A stretch of 53,943 nt of DNA from Gammaproteobacteria bacterium 45_16_T64 (GCA_002162955.1 MABD01000054.1:33043-86985), one strand, 5' to 3'. Shown: positions 33,567-42,932, numbered from the stretch's first letter. Program-made: numbers and translations. The notes: generated by a model from the sequence alone, not told the origin.

Positions 33567-34127
33567 TTAAAATGGACCTTGTCCAAGGCCAAATAGAATC
33601 TTGATTGCGGTAATAAGCATAATTACCAGCATGGGGGAAAGGTCCAGCCCACCCATAGCAGGGATCAGCTTGCGAGCAGGTGCAAGCACTGGTTCGGTAA
33701 TTTGCTGCATGAGGGCGGCGAATGGATTATAAGCGCCTTGAGAAACCCAGCTAAAAATAATGCCGATGAATATGCAAAAGAGGTAAAAATTTAATACCGT
33801 ATTTGCTGCGGAATTCAGTGTGGTGATAGCCAATGTAACAGGGGATAATCCGGCGATTGATCCATAGGATATCAAAATAATAATGATAATCTTCACCAAC
33901 ACTAACGTTATCATTAGCACAATGCTGGCGACGTCAATACCACCAAATCCTGGAATAATTCTGCGCAAAGGCTTTAGAATTGGGGTTGTGACTTTTACGA
34001 TAAACTGCGATACCGGGTTATAAAAATCGGCGCGAACCAGCTGTAAAATGAAGCGTGCCAAAACAATCATGATATAGATATCAAATACGTATTTGAGTAT
34101 GAAGATGAGAGCGCCAGCTGGGTTCAT
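33567..34127 (-). CDS. yggT: YggT family inner-membrane protein
   Basis: 186 residues with a duplicated two-helix unit: FDIYIMIVLARFILQLVRADFYNPVSQFI in the first half and FYLFCIFIGIIFSWVSQGAYNPFAALMQQ in the second, each followed by a proline-rich signature (PILKPLRRIIPGFGG; PVLAPARKLIPAMGG). YggT proteins are linked to osmotic or ion-stress phenotypes and to cofactor transport or envelope functions, but the mechanism is unsettled. It belongs to the conserved yggS-proC-yggT order; a 150-base gap with a long hairpin separates it from proC. Confidence 0.93.
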   Translation of the reverse strand: MNPAGALIFILKYVFDIYIMIVLARFILQLVRADFYNPVSQFIVKVTTPILKPLRRIIPGFGGIDVASIVLMITLVLVKIIIIILISYGSIAGLSPVTLAITTLNSAANTVLNFYLFCIFIGIIFSWVSQGAYNPFAALMQQITEPVLAPARKLIPAMGGLDLSPMLVIMLITAIKILFGLGQGPF

Positions 34128-34198
34128 GATTGAGTGATTCCTTAAATACCTATGTGTTCACAGTATATAGTTATAACTTGCTGAATTGTTAGCTAAAA

Positions 34199-34262
34199 GT
34201 GAATTCATCAGGGCCATCTCGTCGCACTACCTCGGCTCTGAGCCTGTTGCTGATGAATTCGC
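34199..34262. repeat. Long palindromic element between proC and yggT
   Basis: GAATTCATCAG (34201-34211) and CTGATGAATTC (34250-34260) are perfect 11-bp inverted repeats enclosing 38 bases. One further G-U and one G-C pair extend the stem to 34199 and 34262. The loop holds its own short GC-rich repeats (GGCTC/GAGCC). The compact, GC-richer centre in an AT-rich gap looks like a mobile miniature or REP-type element, or a processing hairpin in the proC-yggT mRNA. On the minus strand it is followed by ACTTTT, a poor terminator tail. No second copy was seen in this window. Confidence 0.5.
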
Positions 34263-34277
34263 AATTATAGCATGGCC

Positions 34278-35087
34278 TTAAGAAGCGAGTTCTTTCGAGC
34301 GATCGTAGGCACCTTTCAACGCTGCCGCAAATATTTCCTCTAACCCCTTATCCTGCATAATATTGATTGCTCGTTCCGTGGTGCCAGCAGGGGACGTGAC
34401 CCGCCGTCTAAGCTCTGCAACATTGACATCGCTCGTAATAGCAAGTTGAGCGGAACCTAGAGCGGTCTGTAATGTGAGTTGTGAGGCGACATCGTCGGGT
34501 AAGCCGAGGTCCCGCCCTGCGTTCATCATGGCTTCCATTACCAGTAAAAAGTATGCAGGTCCACTGCCGGAAACGGCGGTGACGGCGTCTATTTGATCTT
34601 CATTCTCGACCCATAATGCTAAGCCTACCGCAGAGAGTATTTGTTTGGCTAAGTCCCGTTGTTGATCTGACACATTCGTATTGGCAAACAAGCCTGTTGC
34701 GCCGGACTGTACTAATGCCGGTGTATTCGGCATACAACGTACGAGGGGGGCTGATTTTCCTAGCCAAGCTTCTAAGTTTGCTAAGGTAATACCGGCAGCG
34801 ATACTGACAATAAGGGGAGAGCGCTGCTCAACAATAGTGTGTAGAGGGGCCACTACATCGCCCATTACCTGGGGTTTAACGGCCAGTACGATGACATCTG
34901 CGTGAGAGCATGCTTGGATATTGTCCCGGGTCGTGTTGACGCCTAATTTTGTCCGATTACTCAGTAAGATGTCTTCATTTAGGTCTGTCATGGTAATTTG
35001 GGTTGGATCGTAGCCTTTGGCGATAATGCCGCCAGCGAGACTGCTGGCCATATTACCGGCACCGATAAAGGTGATTTTAGCGCTCAT
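34278..35087 (-). CDS. proC: Pyrroline-5-carboxylate reductase ProC
   Basis: Last step of proline synthesis: NAD(P)H-dependent reduction of pyrroline-5-carboxylate. 269 residues. The dinucleotide-binding loop is ITFIGAGNMASSLAGGIIA at the N-terminus; ADVIVLAVKPQVM and VRCMPNTPALVQSGATGL are typical. The C-terminal catalytic/dimer domain has AVSGSGPAYFLLVMEAM and the family signature RRRVTSPAGTTERAI. It lies 26 bases after yggS. Confidence 0.97.
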   Translation of the reverse strand: MSAKITFIGAGNMASSLAGGIIAKGYDPTQITMTDLNEDILLSNRTKLGVNTTRDNIQACSHADVIVLAVKPQVMGDVVAPLHTIVEQRSPLIVSIAAGITLANLEAWLGKSAPLVRCMPNTPALVQSGATGLFANTNVSDQQRDLAKQILSAVGLALWVENEDQIDAVTAVSGSGPAYFLLVMEAMMNAGRDLGLPDDVASQLTLQTALGSAQLAITSDVNVAELRRRVTSPAGTTERAINIMQDKGLEEIFAAALKGAYDRSKELAS

Positions 35088-35113
35088 ATCTTTTCCTGTA
35101 ATTCGCGAGGTTA

Positions 35114-35833
35114 TTATGTCGTGGACGATTGGGTGGATCTGGGGCCAAACAGGGCTGTTCCGACTCTAACAATGGTGGAGCCTTCTGCAACGGCAGCTTC
35201 AATATCGCTGGACATGCCCATGGACAAACTATCGAGAGGCGGAATATTAGCGGATAGCTGCTGGTTAATTTGTTTCAATAACTGCTGCATTTTTGCAAAG
35301 GGCTGTCGTTGATCGTGGGTATTATCTCTTGGCTCAGGGATGCACATCAATCCTCGGAGTCGGAGTCGGGGTAACTGTGCAATGGCCTTGGCGGCATCCA
35401 CAACTTCGTTTGCGCTAAAGCCTGATTTTGACGATTCATTATCAATATTGACCTGCAGACAGATATTCAGCTCGGGCAGCTGCGGGGGGCGCTGATTACT
35501 TAGCCGGTTGGCTAGCTTTAGTCGGTCGACGCTATGTACCCATTGAAACTTTTCGGCGATGCTACGAGTCTTGTTTGACTGAATTGGGCCAATGAAGTGC
35601 CAACAGATATCACAATCAATAAGCTGTTGTTGTTTTTCGAGGGACTCTTGCAGATAGTTCTCGCCGAACTGGGTGACCCCTAGTTGGTACATTTCTCGTA
35701 TTTCAGAGATGCTTCGTGTTTTGCTAACCGCAAGTAGTGTCGGGTGAGATTGTTGGTGCTGACGACACACTTGCTCAATTCGGTTTGTGACCTGCTTTAG
35801 ACGGTCTGGGATCTGCTGCTCAGAAATTGTCAT
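35114..35833 (-). CDS. yggS: PLP homeostasis protein YggS
   Basis: 239 residues, single-domain alanine-racemase-like barrel binding pyridoxal phosphate through the lysine in LLAVSKTRS (about residue 39). Other signatures are FGENYLQE, WHFIGPIQSNKTR, QVNIDNESSKSGF, LRGLMCIPEP and SMGMSSDIEAAVAEGSTIVRVGTALFG. It binds and buffers PLP rather than catalysing a known reaction. It diverges from pilT across 221 bases of AT-rich DNA in which I see no confident promoter or operator. Confidence 0.96.
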   Translation of the reverse strand: MTISEQQIPDRLKQVTNRIEQVCRQHQQSHPTLLAVSKTRSISEIREMYQLGVTQFGENYLQESLEKQQQLIDCDICWHFIGPIQSNKTRSIAEKFQWVHSVDRLKLANRLSNQRPPQLPELNICLQVNIDNESSKSGFSANEVVDAAKAIAQLPRLRLRGLMCIPEPRDNTHDQRQPFAKMQQLLKQINQQLSANIPPLDSLSMGMSSDIEAAVAEGSTIVRVGTALFGPRSTQSSTT

Positions 35834-36054
35834 AATACTATGATAAATAAGAATAAAATTGATAGGTTGTAGCTTTAGTGAGACTATTTTAACGCAAAAC
35901 CAAGGTAATTGCTGGCTGAAGGCGTTTTAGTATGTGATTTAGCGCTAGATAAGGCAGAATCATTGGCTCATTACTGTGTGGAACCGCAATCCGGGTGCTA
36001 ACCTAATAGGGTGCACCAATAGACCAAATAGAATAGTGATAGGTTAAATACTTT

Positions 36055-37089
36055 ATGGATATTACTGAATTACTTGCGTTTAGCGTTAAGAATGGCGCGT
36101 CAGATTTGCATCTATCTGCAGGATTACCCCCGATGATCAGGGTTGACGGTGATGTACGTAGGATAAATTTGCCGCCCATGGATCATAAACAAGTACACTC
36201 CTTGATTTATGACATCATGAACGACAAACAACGTAAGGATTACGAAGAATTTTTAGAAACTGATTTCTCGTTTGAAGTGCCTGGTGTTGCACGTTTTCGT
36301 GTTAACGCTTTTAACCATAATCGTGGTGCGGGGGCTGTGTTTCGTACGATCCCATCAAAAGTACTAACGATGGAGGATTTGGGCCAGGGTCAAGTGTTTA
36401 GAGATATTTCAGATTTGCCGCGAGGTATTGTGCTGGTGACGGGGCCAACAGGGTCTGGTAAGAGTACAACTATGGCAGCGATGATAGATTATATTAATGA
36501 AACGCGATACGAGCACATTCTTACCATCGAAGATCCGATAGAATTTGTGCACGAGAGCAAGAAGTGTTTGGTAAACCAACGAGAAGTACATAGAGACACT
36601 TTGGGGTTCGCCGAAGCCTTGCGATCGGCGTTACGTGAAGATCCAGATATTATTCTTGTGGGCGAGATGCGTGATTTAGAAACCATTCGTTTGGCGCTGA
36701 CGGCAGCAGAAACGGGACACCTTGTGTTTGGCACATTGCATACCACCTCAGCCGCGAAAACGATTGACCGTGTGGTTGATGTCTTTCCGGCGGCAGAGAA
36801 GTCAATGGTACGTTCAATGTTATCTGAATCATTGCAGGCAGTAATTTCTCAGTCATTACTTAAGAAAAATGGCGGTGGTCGAATCGCAGCCCATGAAATT
36901 ATGATTGGCACGCCAGCAATTCGAAACTTGATTCGAGAAGATAAAGTTGCCCAAATGTATTCCGCGATTCAAACTGGCGGTAATTTAGGTATGCAGACGT
37001 TGGATCAATGCTTGCGAGAACTATTGAACAAAGGGCTTATTTCGCCTGAAGGCGCAAGAGAAAAAGCGAAGAGTCCAGAAAACTTTTAA
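36055..37089 (+). CDS. pilT: Type IV pilus retraction ATPase PilT
   Basis: Hexameric motor that depolymerises the pilus and powers twitching. 344 residues, the same length as the pseudomonad protein, so the ATG at 36055 is kept although its ribosome-binding site is weak. The N-terminus NGASDLHLSAGLPPMIRVDG is followed by Walker A GPTGSGKST, the Asp box TIEDPIEFVHE, Walker B DIILVGEMRDLETIRLALTAAETGH, the His box GTLHTTSAAKTIDR and the retraction-specific C-terminal AIRNLIREDK (AIRNLIRE motif). It is followed after 36 bases by pilU. Confidence 0.98.
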   Translation: MDITELLAFSVKNGASDLHLSAGLPPMIRVDGDVRRINLPPMDHKQVHSLIYDIMNDKQRKDYEEFLETDFSFEVPGVARFRVNAFNHNRGAGAVFRTIPSKVLTMEDLGQGQVFRDISDLPRGIVLVTGPTGSGKSTTMAAMIDYINETRYEHILTIEDPIEFVHESKKCLVNQREVHRDTLGFAEALRSALREDPDIILVGEMRDLETIRLALTAAETGHLVFGTLHTTSAAKTIDRVVDVFPAAEKSMVRSMLSESLQAVISQSLLKKNGGGRIAAHEIMIGTPAIRNLIREDKVAQMYSAIQTGGNLGMQTLDQCLRELLNKGLISPEGAREKAKSPENF

Positions 37090-37125
37090 TTATAATTATA
37101 AACTGCAGTAAAGAAGAGGTGAACA

Positions 37126-38259
37126 ATGGACTTTGAAGGTCTACTGAAACTCATGGTGGAAAAGGGGGCATCGGATCTATTTATTACCGCCGGTGTTGCT
37201 CCCAGTATGAAGGTCCATGGTCGTATTGTTCCGGTAACGAAAACCCCCTTGAGCCCTGAAAAAACCCGAGAAACCGTATTGGGCGTCATGAACGAGTCTC
37301 AGCGAAAAGAGTTTGTTGAGACTCGAGAGTGTAATTTTGCGATCAGTGCTCGGGGTATTGGACGTTTTCGTGTAAGTGCATTTTATCAGCGCAACCTTGT
37401 GGGCATGGTACTTCGACGTATTGAAACCAGTATTCCGCGTATCGATGATCTTGGACTACCGTCAACGATTAAAGACCTTGCAATGACCAAACGGGGCATC
37501 GTAATTTTTGTGGGAGCGACAGGTACTGGTAAATCAACCTCCTTAGCTTCAATGATTGGCCATCGAAACCATAATAGTAAAGGCCATATTATTAGTATCG
37601 AAGATCCTATTGAATATATTCATCAGCATGCGGGATGTATTGTAACGCAACGGGAAGTAGGTCTTGATACAGAGAGTTTTGACATCGCACTCAAAAATAC
37701 CTTAAGACAGGCCCCTGACGTTATCATGATTGGGGAGATTCGTACGCGAGAGACGATGGAGTATGCGGTTGCGTTTGCGGAAACGGGTCACTTGGTGCTG
37801 GCGACGTTACACGCCAACAACGCTAACCAAGCACTTGATCGTATTGTACATTTTTTTGCTGCTGACCGTCATGGCCAGTTGTGGATGGACCTGTCGTTAA
37901 ATTTACGAGCAATGGTGGCGCAACAGCTCATTCCTACCCCTGATGGTAAAGGGCGACGGGCGGTGGTCGAAGTGTTGTTAAATACGCCGTTGATGGCAGA
38001 TCATATTCGTAAGGGTGACGTGCATCTATTAAAACCGTTGATGATTAAGTCCCGTGAATTAGGTATGCAGACATTCGATCAGGCTTTGTATGATCTATAT
38101 TCTTCCGGGGAAATTACCTATGAAGATGCATTAGCCCACGCTGATGCGCCTAATGACTTACGGTTAATGATTAAGTTGGGTAATGAAGGTGGGTTGGATC
38201 AGCTTGAAGATGCAACCAAAGGCTTATCATTGGAAGACGATGACTCATTGAATTTTTAG
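37126..38259 (+). CDS. pilU: PilT paralogue PilU, accessory retraction ATPase
   Basis: 377 residues. Same core as PilT: GASDLFITAGVAPSMKVHGR, Walker A GATGTGKST, SIEDPIEYIHQHAGC, Walker B-region DVIMIGEIRTRETMEYAVAFAETGH and TLHANNANQALDRI. The C-terminal acidic extension (EGGLDQLEDATKGLSLEDDDSLNF) is typical of PilU. It assists PilT-driven retraction under load. The operon with pilT is clear from spacing. A tetraloop hairpin lies 8 bases past the stop. Confidence 0.97.
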   Translation: MDFEGLLKLMVEKGASDLFITAGVAPSMKVHGRIVPVTKTPLSPEKTRETVLGVMNESQRKEFVETRECNFAISARGIGRFRVSAFYQRNLVGMVLRRIETSIPRIDDLGLPSTIKDLAMTKRGIVIFVGATGTGKSTSLASMIGHRNHNSKGHIISIEDPIEYIHQHAGCIVTQREVGLDTESFDIALKNTLRQAPDVIMIGEIRTRETMEYAVAFAETGHLVLATLHANNANQALDRIVHFFAADRHGQLWMDLSLNLRAMVAQQLIPTPDGKGRRAVVEVLLNTPLMADHIRKGDVHLLKPLMIKSRELGMQTFDQALYDLYSSGEITYEDALAHADAPNDLRLMIKLGNEGGLDQLEDATKGLSLEDDDSLNF

Positions 38260-38267
38260 AATATTCC

Positions 38268-38285
38268 CACAAAGGTAGCTTTGTG
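38268..38285 (+). terminator. Hairpin after pilU
   Basis: CACAAAG (38268-38274) and CTTTGTG (38279-38285) pair perfectly around the tetraloop GTAG. No T-run follows, so it may mark an mRNA 3' end or a factor-assisted stop rather than an intrinsic terminator. The rest of the 151-base gap to the next gene shows nothing else clear. Confidence 0.35.
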
Positions 38286-38410
38286 CGCCAATAGGTGTTG
38301 CAAAGTTACCACCATCACACAGTATCAAATACATCTTCGTTAGCCCTTTTGTGATTAGGAAGCAAGCAAACTAGCCTTAAATATACTATGTATTTGAGAG
38401 GGTTGTTGTG

Positions 38411-39586
38411 ATGTTTGATTCAATGTTACAGGGAATGCCATTGTTTGCTCGTAAGAGAGTTGAAGAGACAATGGATAATATTTCCGTTGTGTTAAAGATG
38501 ACAAATCCTAAAGTGTTCGCGTCGATGGCTCCATCGGCGGTACGGGGCTTAGTACTTAAACAAGGTAAATCCAAAGACCATGTGTTAATGGAAAGTCAGC
38601 ATCCGGTACATTTTGACCTACGATATACCATGGACTTCCCGGAAATGGATCGGTTGTACCGCAGAGCGGTTGATAATCAATGGAATGCAGATCGAGACTT
38701 GGATTGGTCTATTGATGTTGATCCGATGAATCCAGAAAAGCCGATAATTTCTAATGAATTTTTCTCCCAAGAGCTCTTTGAAATATTACCGGTGTCACTT
38801 AATTCGAAGCAAAAAGCAGAGCTCAATTACAATTTTGCCTGCTGGATGCTAAGTCAATTTATGCATGGAGAGCAGGGGGCACTGTATGCATCTGCGCAAG
38901 TTACCGAGAGTGTACAGTGGATGCAGGGGAAATTCTTTGGTGCTACTCAGGTTATGGATGAGGCGAGGCATCTTGAGGTATTTAATCGCTATTTGACGAA
39001 AAAGCTCAATAAAACCTATCAGATTAACGATAATCTCTTTGTCATCTTAGACAACTTACTTATGGACAAACGGTGGGATTTCAAGTTTTTGGGTATGCAA
39101 ATAATGGTCGAAGGGTTAGCCCTGGGTGCGTTTAGAACCCTGCATAACATGAGCCAAGAGCCGCTATTGAAAGAACTATTGAAATTGGTGATTCGTGATG
39201 AAGCGCGGCATGTTCACTATGGTGTGCTGGCATTACGTGATCACTTTCGTGAAAACTTGTCTCCTGCAGAAATAAGAGAGAGAGAAGATTGGTGTTTTGA
39301 AGTTGCACTACTTATGCGAAACCGTTTCTTGGCCCATGAAGTATATGAAGAGTGGTTTGAGGGTATGATTTCAAGAAAACAGTGGAACGAGGTAATGACG
39401 CGTTCTCCGGCAATGTTACATTTTAGAAAGACGATGTTCGATAGATTAATTCCTAATCTTGAATTCATTGGGTTGTTGTCTGATCGCATAAAACCTTACT
39501 ACGAGCGAGAGGGACTACTTGTTTTTTCGGGTGGGAAAAATGCAAGTCAACTCAGTGAAAGCGATATGGTGGCCGATCTACATTGA
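38411..39586 (+). CDS. Ferritin-like di-iron protein of unknown substrate
   Basis: 391 residues from the ATG at 38411 (a GTG directly before it is equally possible); GAGAGGG lies 8 bases upstream. The four-helix di-iron pattern is visible: an early glutamate in FMHGEQGAL, ExxH in MDEARHLEVF, a second early glutamate in MVEGLALGAF and ExxH in IRDEARHVHYG. Two E..ExxH sets of this kind are the carboxylate-bridged di-iron signature shared by ribonucleotide reductase R2, AurF-type oxygenases and fatty-acyl desaturases. An oxidase or oxygenase function is therefore likely but the substrate is not evident. No ferredoxin or reductase is adjacent. It lies between pilU and a diguanylate cyclase, in an accessory block. 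Confidence 0.78.
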   Translation: MFDSMLQGMPLFARKRVEETMDNISVVLKMTNPKVFASMAPSAVRGLVLKQGKSKDHVLMESQHPVHFDLRYTMDFPEMDRLYRRAVDNQWNADRDLDWSIDVDPMNPEKPIISNEFFSQELFEILPVSLNSKQKAELNYNFACWMLSQFMHGEQGALYASAQVTESVQWMQGKFFGATQVMDEARHLEVFNRYLTKKLNKTYQINDNLFVILDNLLMDKRWDFKFLGMQIMVEGLALGAFRTLHNMSQEPLLKELLKLVIRDEARHVHYGVLALRDHFRENLSPAEIREREDWCFEVALLMRNRFLAHEVYEEWFEGMISRKQWNEVMTRSPAMLHFRKTMFDRLIPNLEFIGLLSDRIKPYYEREGLLVFSGGKNASQLSESDMVADLH

Positions 39587-39783
39587 TCTGGAATCCTAGG
39601 TGTTAGGTTTTTGTTATAGTTTTATGTTCCTTTAGACTGTGAGGAAATAAGAATGGAGGGTTAAGCACACAAGGTAGTCGTTTCCAATTTCTGTCTATAC
39701 TTAATGAATATAGAAGAGGCTATTCGGTGTAATATCTCTTCGTTCTGATTTTTAATTACGAATGGATCAAACGACTTCGTACC

Positions 39784-41718
39784 ATGAATTTAAGAGAATC
39801 TCTTGGTATCCTATTTATTATCGTTGTTGTTATCTATGGATTTGGCAGCAACTTTTCTTCAAAAAACGTAGACGCCAATTATCTAAATAACATAACTGTG
39901 TCTAACGATATGCCGTTTCTAGCACTAGCGAATAATGTGGAAGTGTATTCTGATAGGACCAAAAACTTAGCATTAGAAGAGCTAACATCTACATTTTATA
40001 GTGAACAATTCGCTCGGCTTAGTTCTGAAAATTCTGGATTTGGTTACACTCAAGACTGGGTATGGTACCGGATAGGACTCAGAAATATTGAACTTGAAAA
40101 AATAACCTTGATTTTAGAAGTTAGATTCCCTTTGTTAGATCATGTAGAAGGGTATGTCGTTAGTCAGGATACGAAGAAGATGACGATTGTCCAACGATTC
40201 GATTTTGGTGATCGTTTTGTGTTTGACGAAAGGGTAATAAAAACGCCTTATTTTACACAACCAATATATTTCGAAGAAGAATACGTCACATTATATTTGA
40301 AGGTTAATACAAAAAGCCCAACAATGCTGCCTATCTATTTAGGTAGTTACGATGCATATATAGAGAACGCAACTTATCGTCAATGGATAATGGGAATTGT
40401 CTATGGCATAGCTATTGCTCTGGTGTTTTATAATATCGTGCTCTATTTATCACTTAAAGATAGGGTGCATTTATACTATGCATTATTTACATTAAGTTTG
40501 TTTATGTATTTCGCATGCGTTGATGGTTTTGCCTACCGTATTTGGCCAACGAATGTGATCTGGCAAGAAAAAGCGCATATCTATATTATCTACTTAACGC
40601 TCATATTCTCGATACTATTTTCGCGTCTTTTTTTAGGTATAAATGAAAAAATCACTCATGCCTTTAGATCGACCAATGGACTTATATTTATCGTTACTTT
40701 TTCCATGTTGGCGACACCATTTTTAGAACAAATGCATGCGTCGATTATCATGAGTTTAGTTGTAGTTTTTATTATTACCTATGAGTTATTTTTAGGGATA
40801 TCTCGTATGAAAGACGGCGCTCCCATGGCTGATTTTTATGTGGTTATTTGGGGGTCACTCATTGTCGTCACAATATTTAATGTATTCGCATCGTTTAGCT
40901 TTCTTTTTCCTTTTGAGCAGATGCTGTCATTCATGAAAGCAATTTCGGTTGTACAGTTGATTCTTCTTTCTATTGGGGTGGGATATAAGATCAATGCAAT
41001 GCGCGATAAGCAAATTAGAGCTGAACAGCACGCTAGACGGTTTTCCCAAGAGGCGAGAAAGGCGGAAAAAAAAGCACTAGATGCACAAATTGAATCAAAC
41101 AAGCAATTAGAGAATCGGGTTTCTGAGAGAACATTACAACTTCAGGAAGCAATGGAAGAATTGAGCCATGTGAATAAGAAGCTGACAACACTTAGTGAAG
41201 TCGATGGCTTAACGGGGTTGTATAATCGTCGTAAGATAGAATCAGAATACGATCGCATTGTGTTGGAGGTGATTCAGCGAAATAAAAGGATCGGTTTTCT
41301 ATTTGTCGATATCGATCACTTTAAGCGCTTTAATGACACCTACGGCCATGATGTGGGTGATGAGTGTTTACGTCAGGTTGCAACAATGATGAAGCAATTT
41401 GGTGAGAAGTATCATTTGGCCATTGGGCGATTAGGTGGTGAAGAATTTGTGCTTATCGATATGTACTCGGATGTCTCACAGCTTACGAGGATAGCAGAGA
41501 ATTTTCGTGATGCAGTTGCGAAAGAGAAGCTCATTCATAATGGAAGGGAATTAGCGATTACGGTTAGTGTTGGAGGTTATATACCCTCGAAAGACAATCA
41601 ACAAAATCGATCTTTTGTCATGCGGGAGGCAGATGACGCACTCTATCATGCGAAAGAGCAAGGTAGAAATTGTGTGGTGATTCGTCAGCATACTTCTCCA
41701 GATGCAGTTCGAACCTAA
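39784..41718 (+). CDS. 7TM-DISM diguanylate cyclase
   Basis: 644 residues. An N-terminal signal/anchor helix (LGILFIIVVVIYGFG) precedes a periplasmic 7TMR-DISMED2-like beta domain (about 40-190, with DWVWYRIGLRNI and LEVRFPLLDHVEGYVV). A seven-helix membrane domain spans about 200-405 (IMGIVYGIAIALVFYNIVLYL onward), then a coiled coil (about 415-475) and a GGDEF domain. The active site is GGEEF (551-555) with LTGLYNRRKIE and FVDIDHFKRFNDTYGHDVGD upstream, so it should make c-di-GMP. The RxxD inhibitory site is absent (KYHL at that position), suggesting no product inhibition. DISM receptors are thought to sense small molecules such as carbohydrates. The 197-base gap upstream shows no firm promoter. 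Confidence 0.9.
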   Translation: MNLRESLGILFIIVVVIYGFGSNFSSKNVDANYLNNITVSNDMPFLALANNVEVYSDRTKNLALEELTSTFYSEQFARLSSENSGFGYTQDWVWYRIGLRNIELEKITLILEVRFPLLDHVEGYVVSQDTKKMTIVQRFDFGDRFVFDERVIKTPYFTQPIYFEEEYVTLYLKVNTKSPTMLPIYLGSYDAYIENATYRQWIMGIVYGIAIALVFYNIVLYLSLKDRVHLYYALFTLSLFMYFACVDGFAYRIWPTNVIWQEKAHIYIIYLTLIFSILFSRLFLGINEKITHAFRSTNGLIFIVTFSMLATPFLEQMHASIIMSLVVVFIITYELFLGISRMKDGAPMADFYVVIWGSLIVVTIFNVFASFSFLFPFEQMLSFMKAISVVQLILLSIGVGYKINAMRDKQIRAEQHARRFSQEARKAEKKALDAQIESNKQLENRVSERTLQLQEAMEELSHVNKKLTTLSEVDGLTGLYNRRKIESEYDRIVLEVIQRNKRIGFLFVDIDHFKRFNDTYGHDVGDECLRQVATMMKQFGEKYHLAIGRLGGEEFVLIDMYSDVSQLTRIAENFRDAVAKEKLIHNGRELAITVSVGGYIPSKDNQQNRSFVMREADDALYHAKEQGRNCVVIRQHTSPDAVRT

Positions 41719-41802
41719 TATCAAGGGTATACATTTGTTGCGCTAGTATTTATAAAACCGGATGACAAGACTTTTCATGTGATCAAAATTGCAACGGCTA
41801 GG

Positions 41803-41847
41803 GAGTCTATGATATAGATGAGAAAGCAAGCATATTGAGAGTCTATG
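41803..41847 (+). promoter_or_regulatory. Direct repeats before the AraC-type gene
   Basis: GAGTCTATG occurs at 41803-41811 and again at 41839-41847, in the same orientation and 36 bases apart; the first copy runs into a small palindrome, CTAT-GAT-ATAG. AraC-family regulators commonly bind direct repeats, so these could be autoregulatory sites. Confidence 0.3.
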
Positions 41848-41885
41848 TGAATCATTATTAAGATTGCTTTTGGGGGGGATATAAA

Positions 41886-42932
41886 GTGAAATTGAATAAG
41901 CAAACCCCTGTGCCTATATTATTTATTCCCAATCTCGTTCGTTTTTCTCAACTTGAGAATATTCCGATACAGCCAATACTGGATGAGCTCGGTATAAAGA
42001 CCGACTTACTGCATATTGAAACGCTAACGATACCCTACACCGTGTTATGCGAATTGATTAGTAAGATGTTGGAGCAATCAGGTGATCCATTGCTTGGCTT
42101 GAGATTTGGTGAAAGTTTCGTATTTGAATATTTGCCAGAGATGGGTACTTTTATCAGTACTTCTGAAACCCCTAGGGTTGCTCTTGAGGCGTTGTCATGG
42201 GTTAGTGTTTTGATGGCCCCATTTTTGGCGTTAGAGATCACGGAAAAAGGTGGCTTGGCTTATTTACATTGTGACTTGCCAAACGAAACCCCGGAGCCTG
42301 TTATGCGGTTTTTTGTTGAGTCAGTATTCTCAACGATCCTATTCTTAGGTAATGCATTTATACGCGATGCTTATGTGATTGAAAAAGTTGTTCTGGGGTA
42401 TAAATTACAGGGTCCGTTATTGTCTTACCAACAATTGTTTAGCTGTACGATTGAAGCAGGGGCGCAAGCAAATATGTTATTAGTGCCGTCTTCCGTATTG
42501 GACCTTTCGATGAACCCTCCAATGCCTGAATTGCATAAACAGGCTGAAGACTTGATGGAGGAACGATTGAGTCGAGTACAAAAGCGCGGGGATTTTATCG
42601 ATCAAGTAAGAACATTATTGATGGAACATGACCGCCCTGTTGGCATTGGTCATATCGCGAAACTATTGGATGTTACTACAAGAACATTACAACGAAGGTT
42701 AAAGGAAAAGAATACGTCTTTTTCGGCACTACAAGATAATGCTAAATTTCATTACGCAAAAAAGCTACTGGTAGAAACTCACGAATCGATGGATGTGATT
42801 AGCCAGTTATTGGGGTTTTCAGATAGGCGAAGTTTTTCGAGAGCATTTTCGCGCTGGAGTGATGAAGCACCCAGCGACTATAGAAAACGTCTGCTGGGTG
42901 TGAGCCGAGTACGAAAGAATACGCTACGTTAG
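41886..42932 (+). CDS. AraC-family transcriptional regulator
   Basis: 348 residues starting with GTG at 41886, preceded by a run of Gs ending in GGGGGA 8 bases upstream. The N-terminal about 200 residues match the OruR/ArgR-like Arabinose_bd type of ligand domain (LGIKTDLLHIETLTIPYTVLCEL, SGDPLLGLRFGE). The C-terminal HTH_18 DNA-binding domain is clear: IGHIAKLLDVTTRTLQRRLKEKNTSF and DVISQLLGFSDRRSFSRAFSRWSDEAPSDYRK. The ligand and targets are unknown; the neighbouring di-iron enzyme or cyclase are the obvious candidates. Its end overlaps the convergent pyrC' end by 9 bases. Confidence 0.9.
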   Translation: MKLNKQTPVPILFIPNLVRFSQLENIPIQPILDELGIKTDLLHIETLTIPYTVLCELISKMLEQSGDPLLGLRFGESFVFEYLPEMGTFISTSETPRVALEALSWVSVLMAPFLALEITEKGGLAYLHCDLPNETPEPVMRFFVESVFSTILFLGNAFIRDAYVIEKVVLGYKLQGPLLSYQQLFSCTIEAGAQANMLLVPSSVLDLSMNPPMPELHKQAEDLMEERLSRVQKRGDFIDQVRTLLMEHDRPVGIGHIAKLLDVTTRTLQRRLKEKNTSFSALQDNAKFHYAKKLLVETHESMDVISQLLGFSDRRSFSRAFSRWSDEAPSDYRKRLLGVSRVRKNTLR

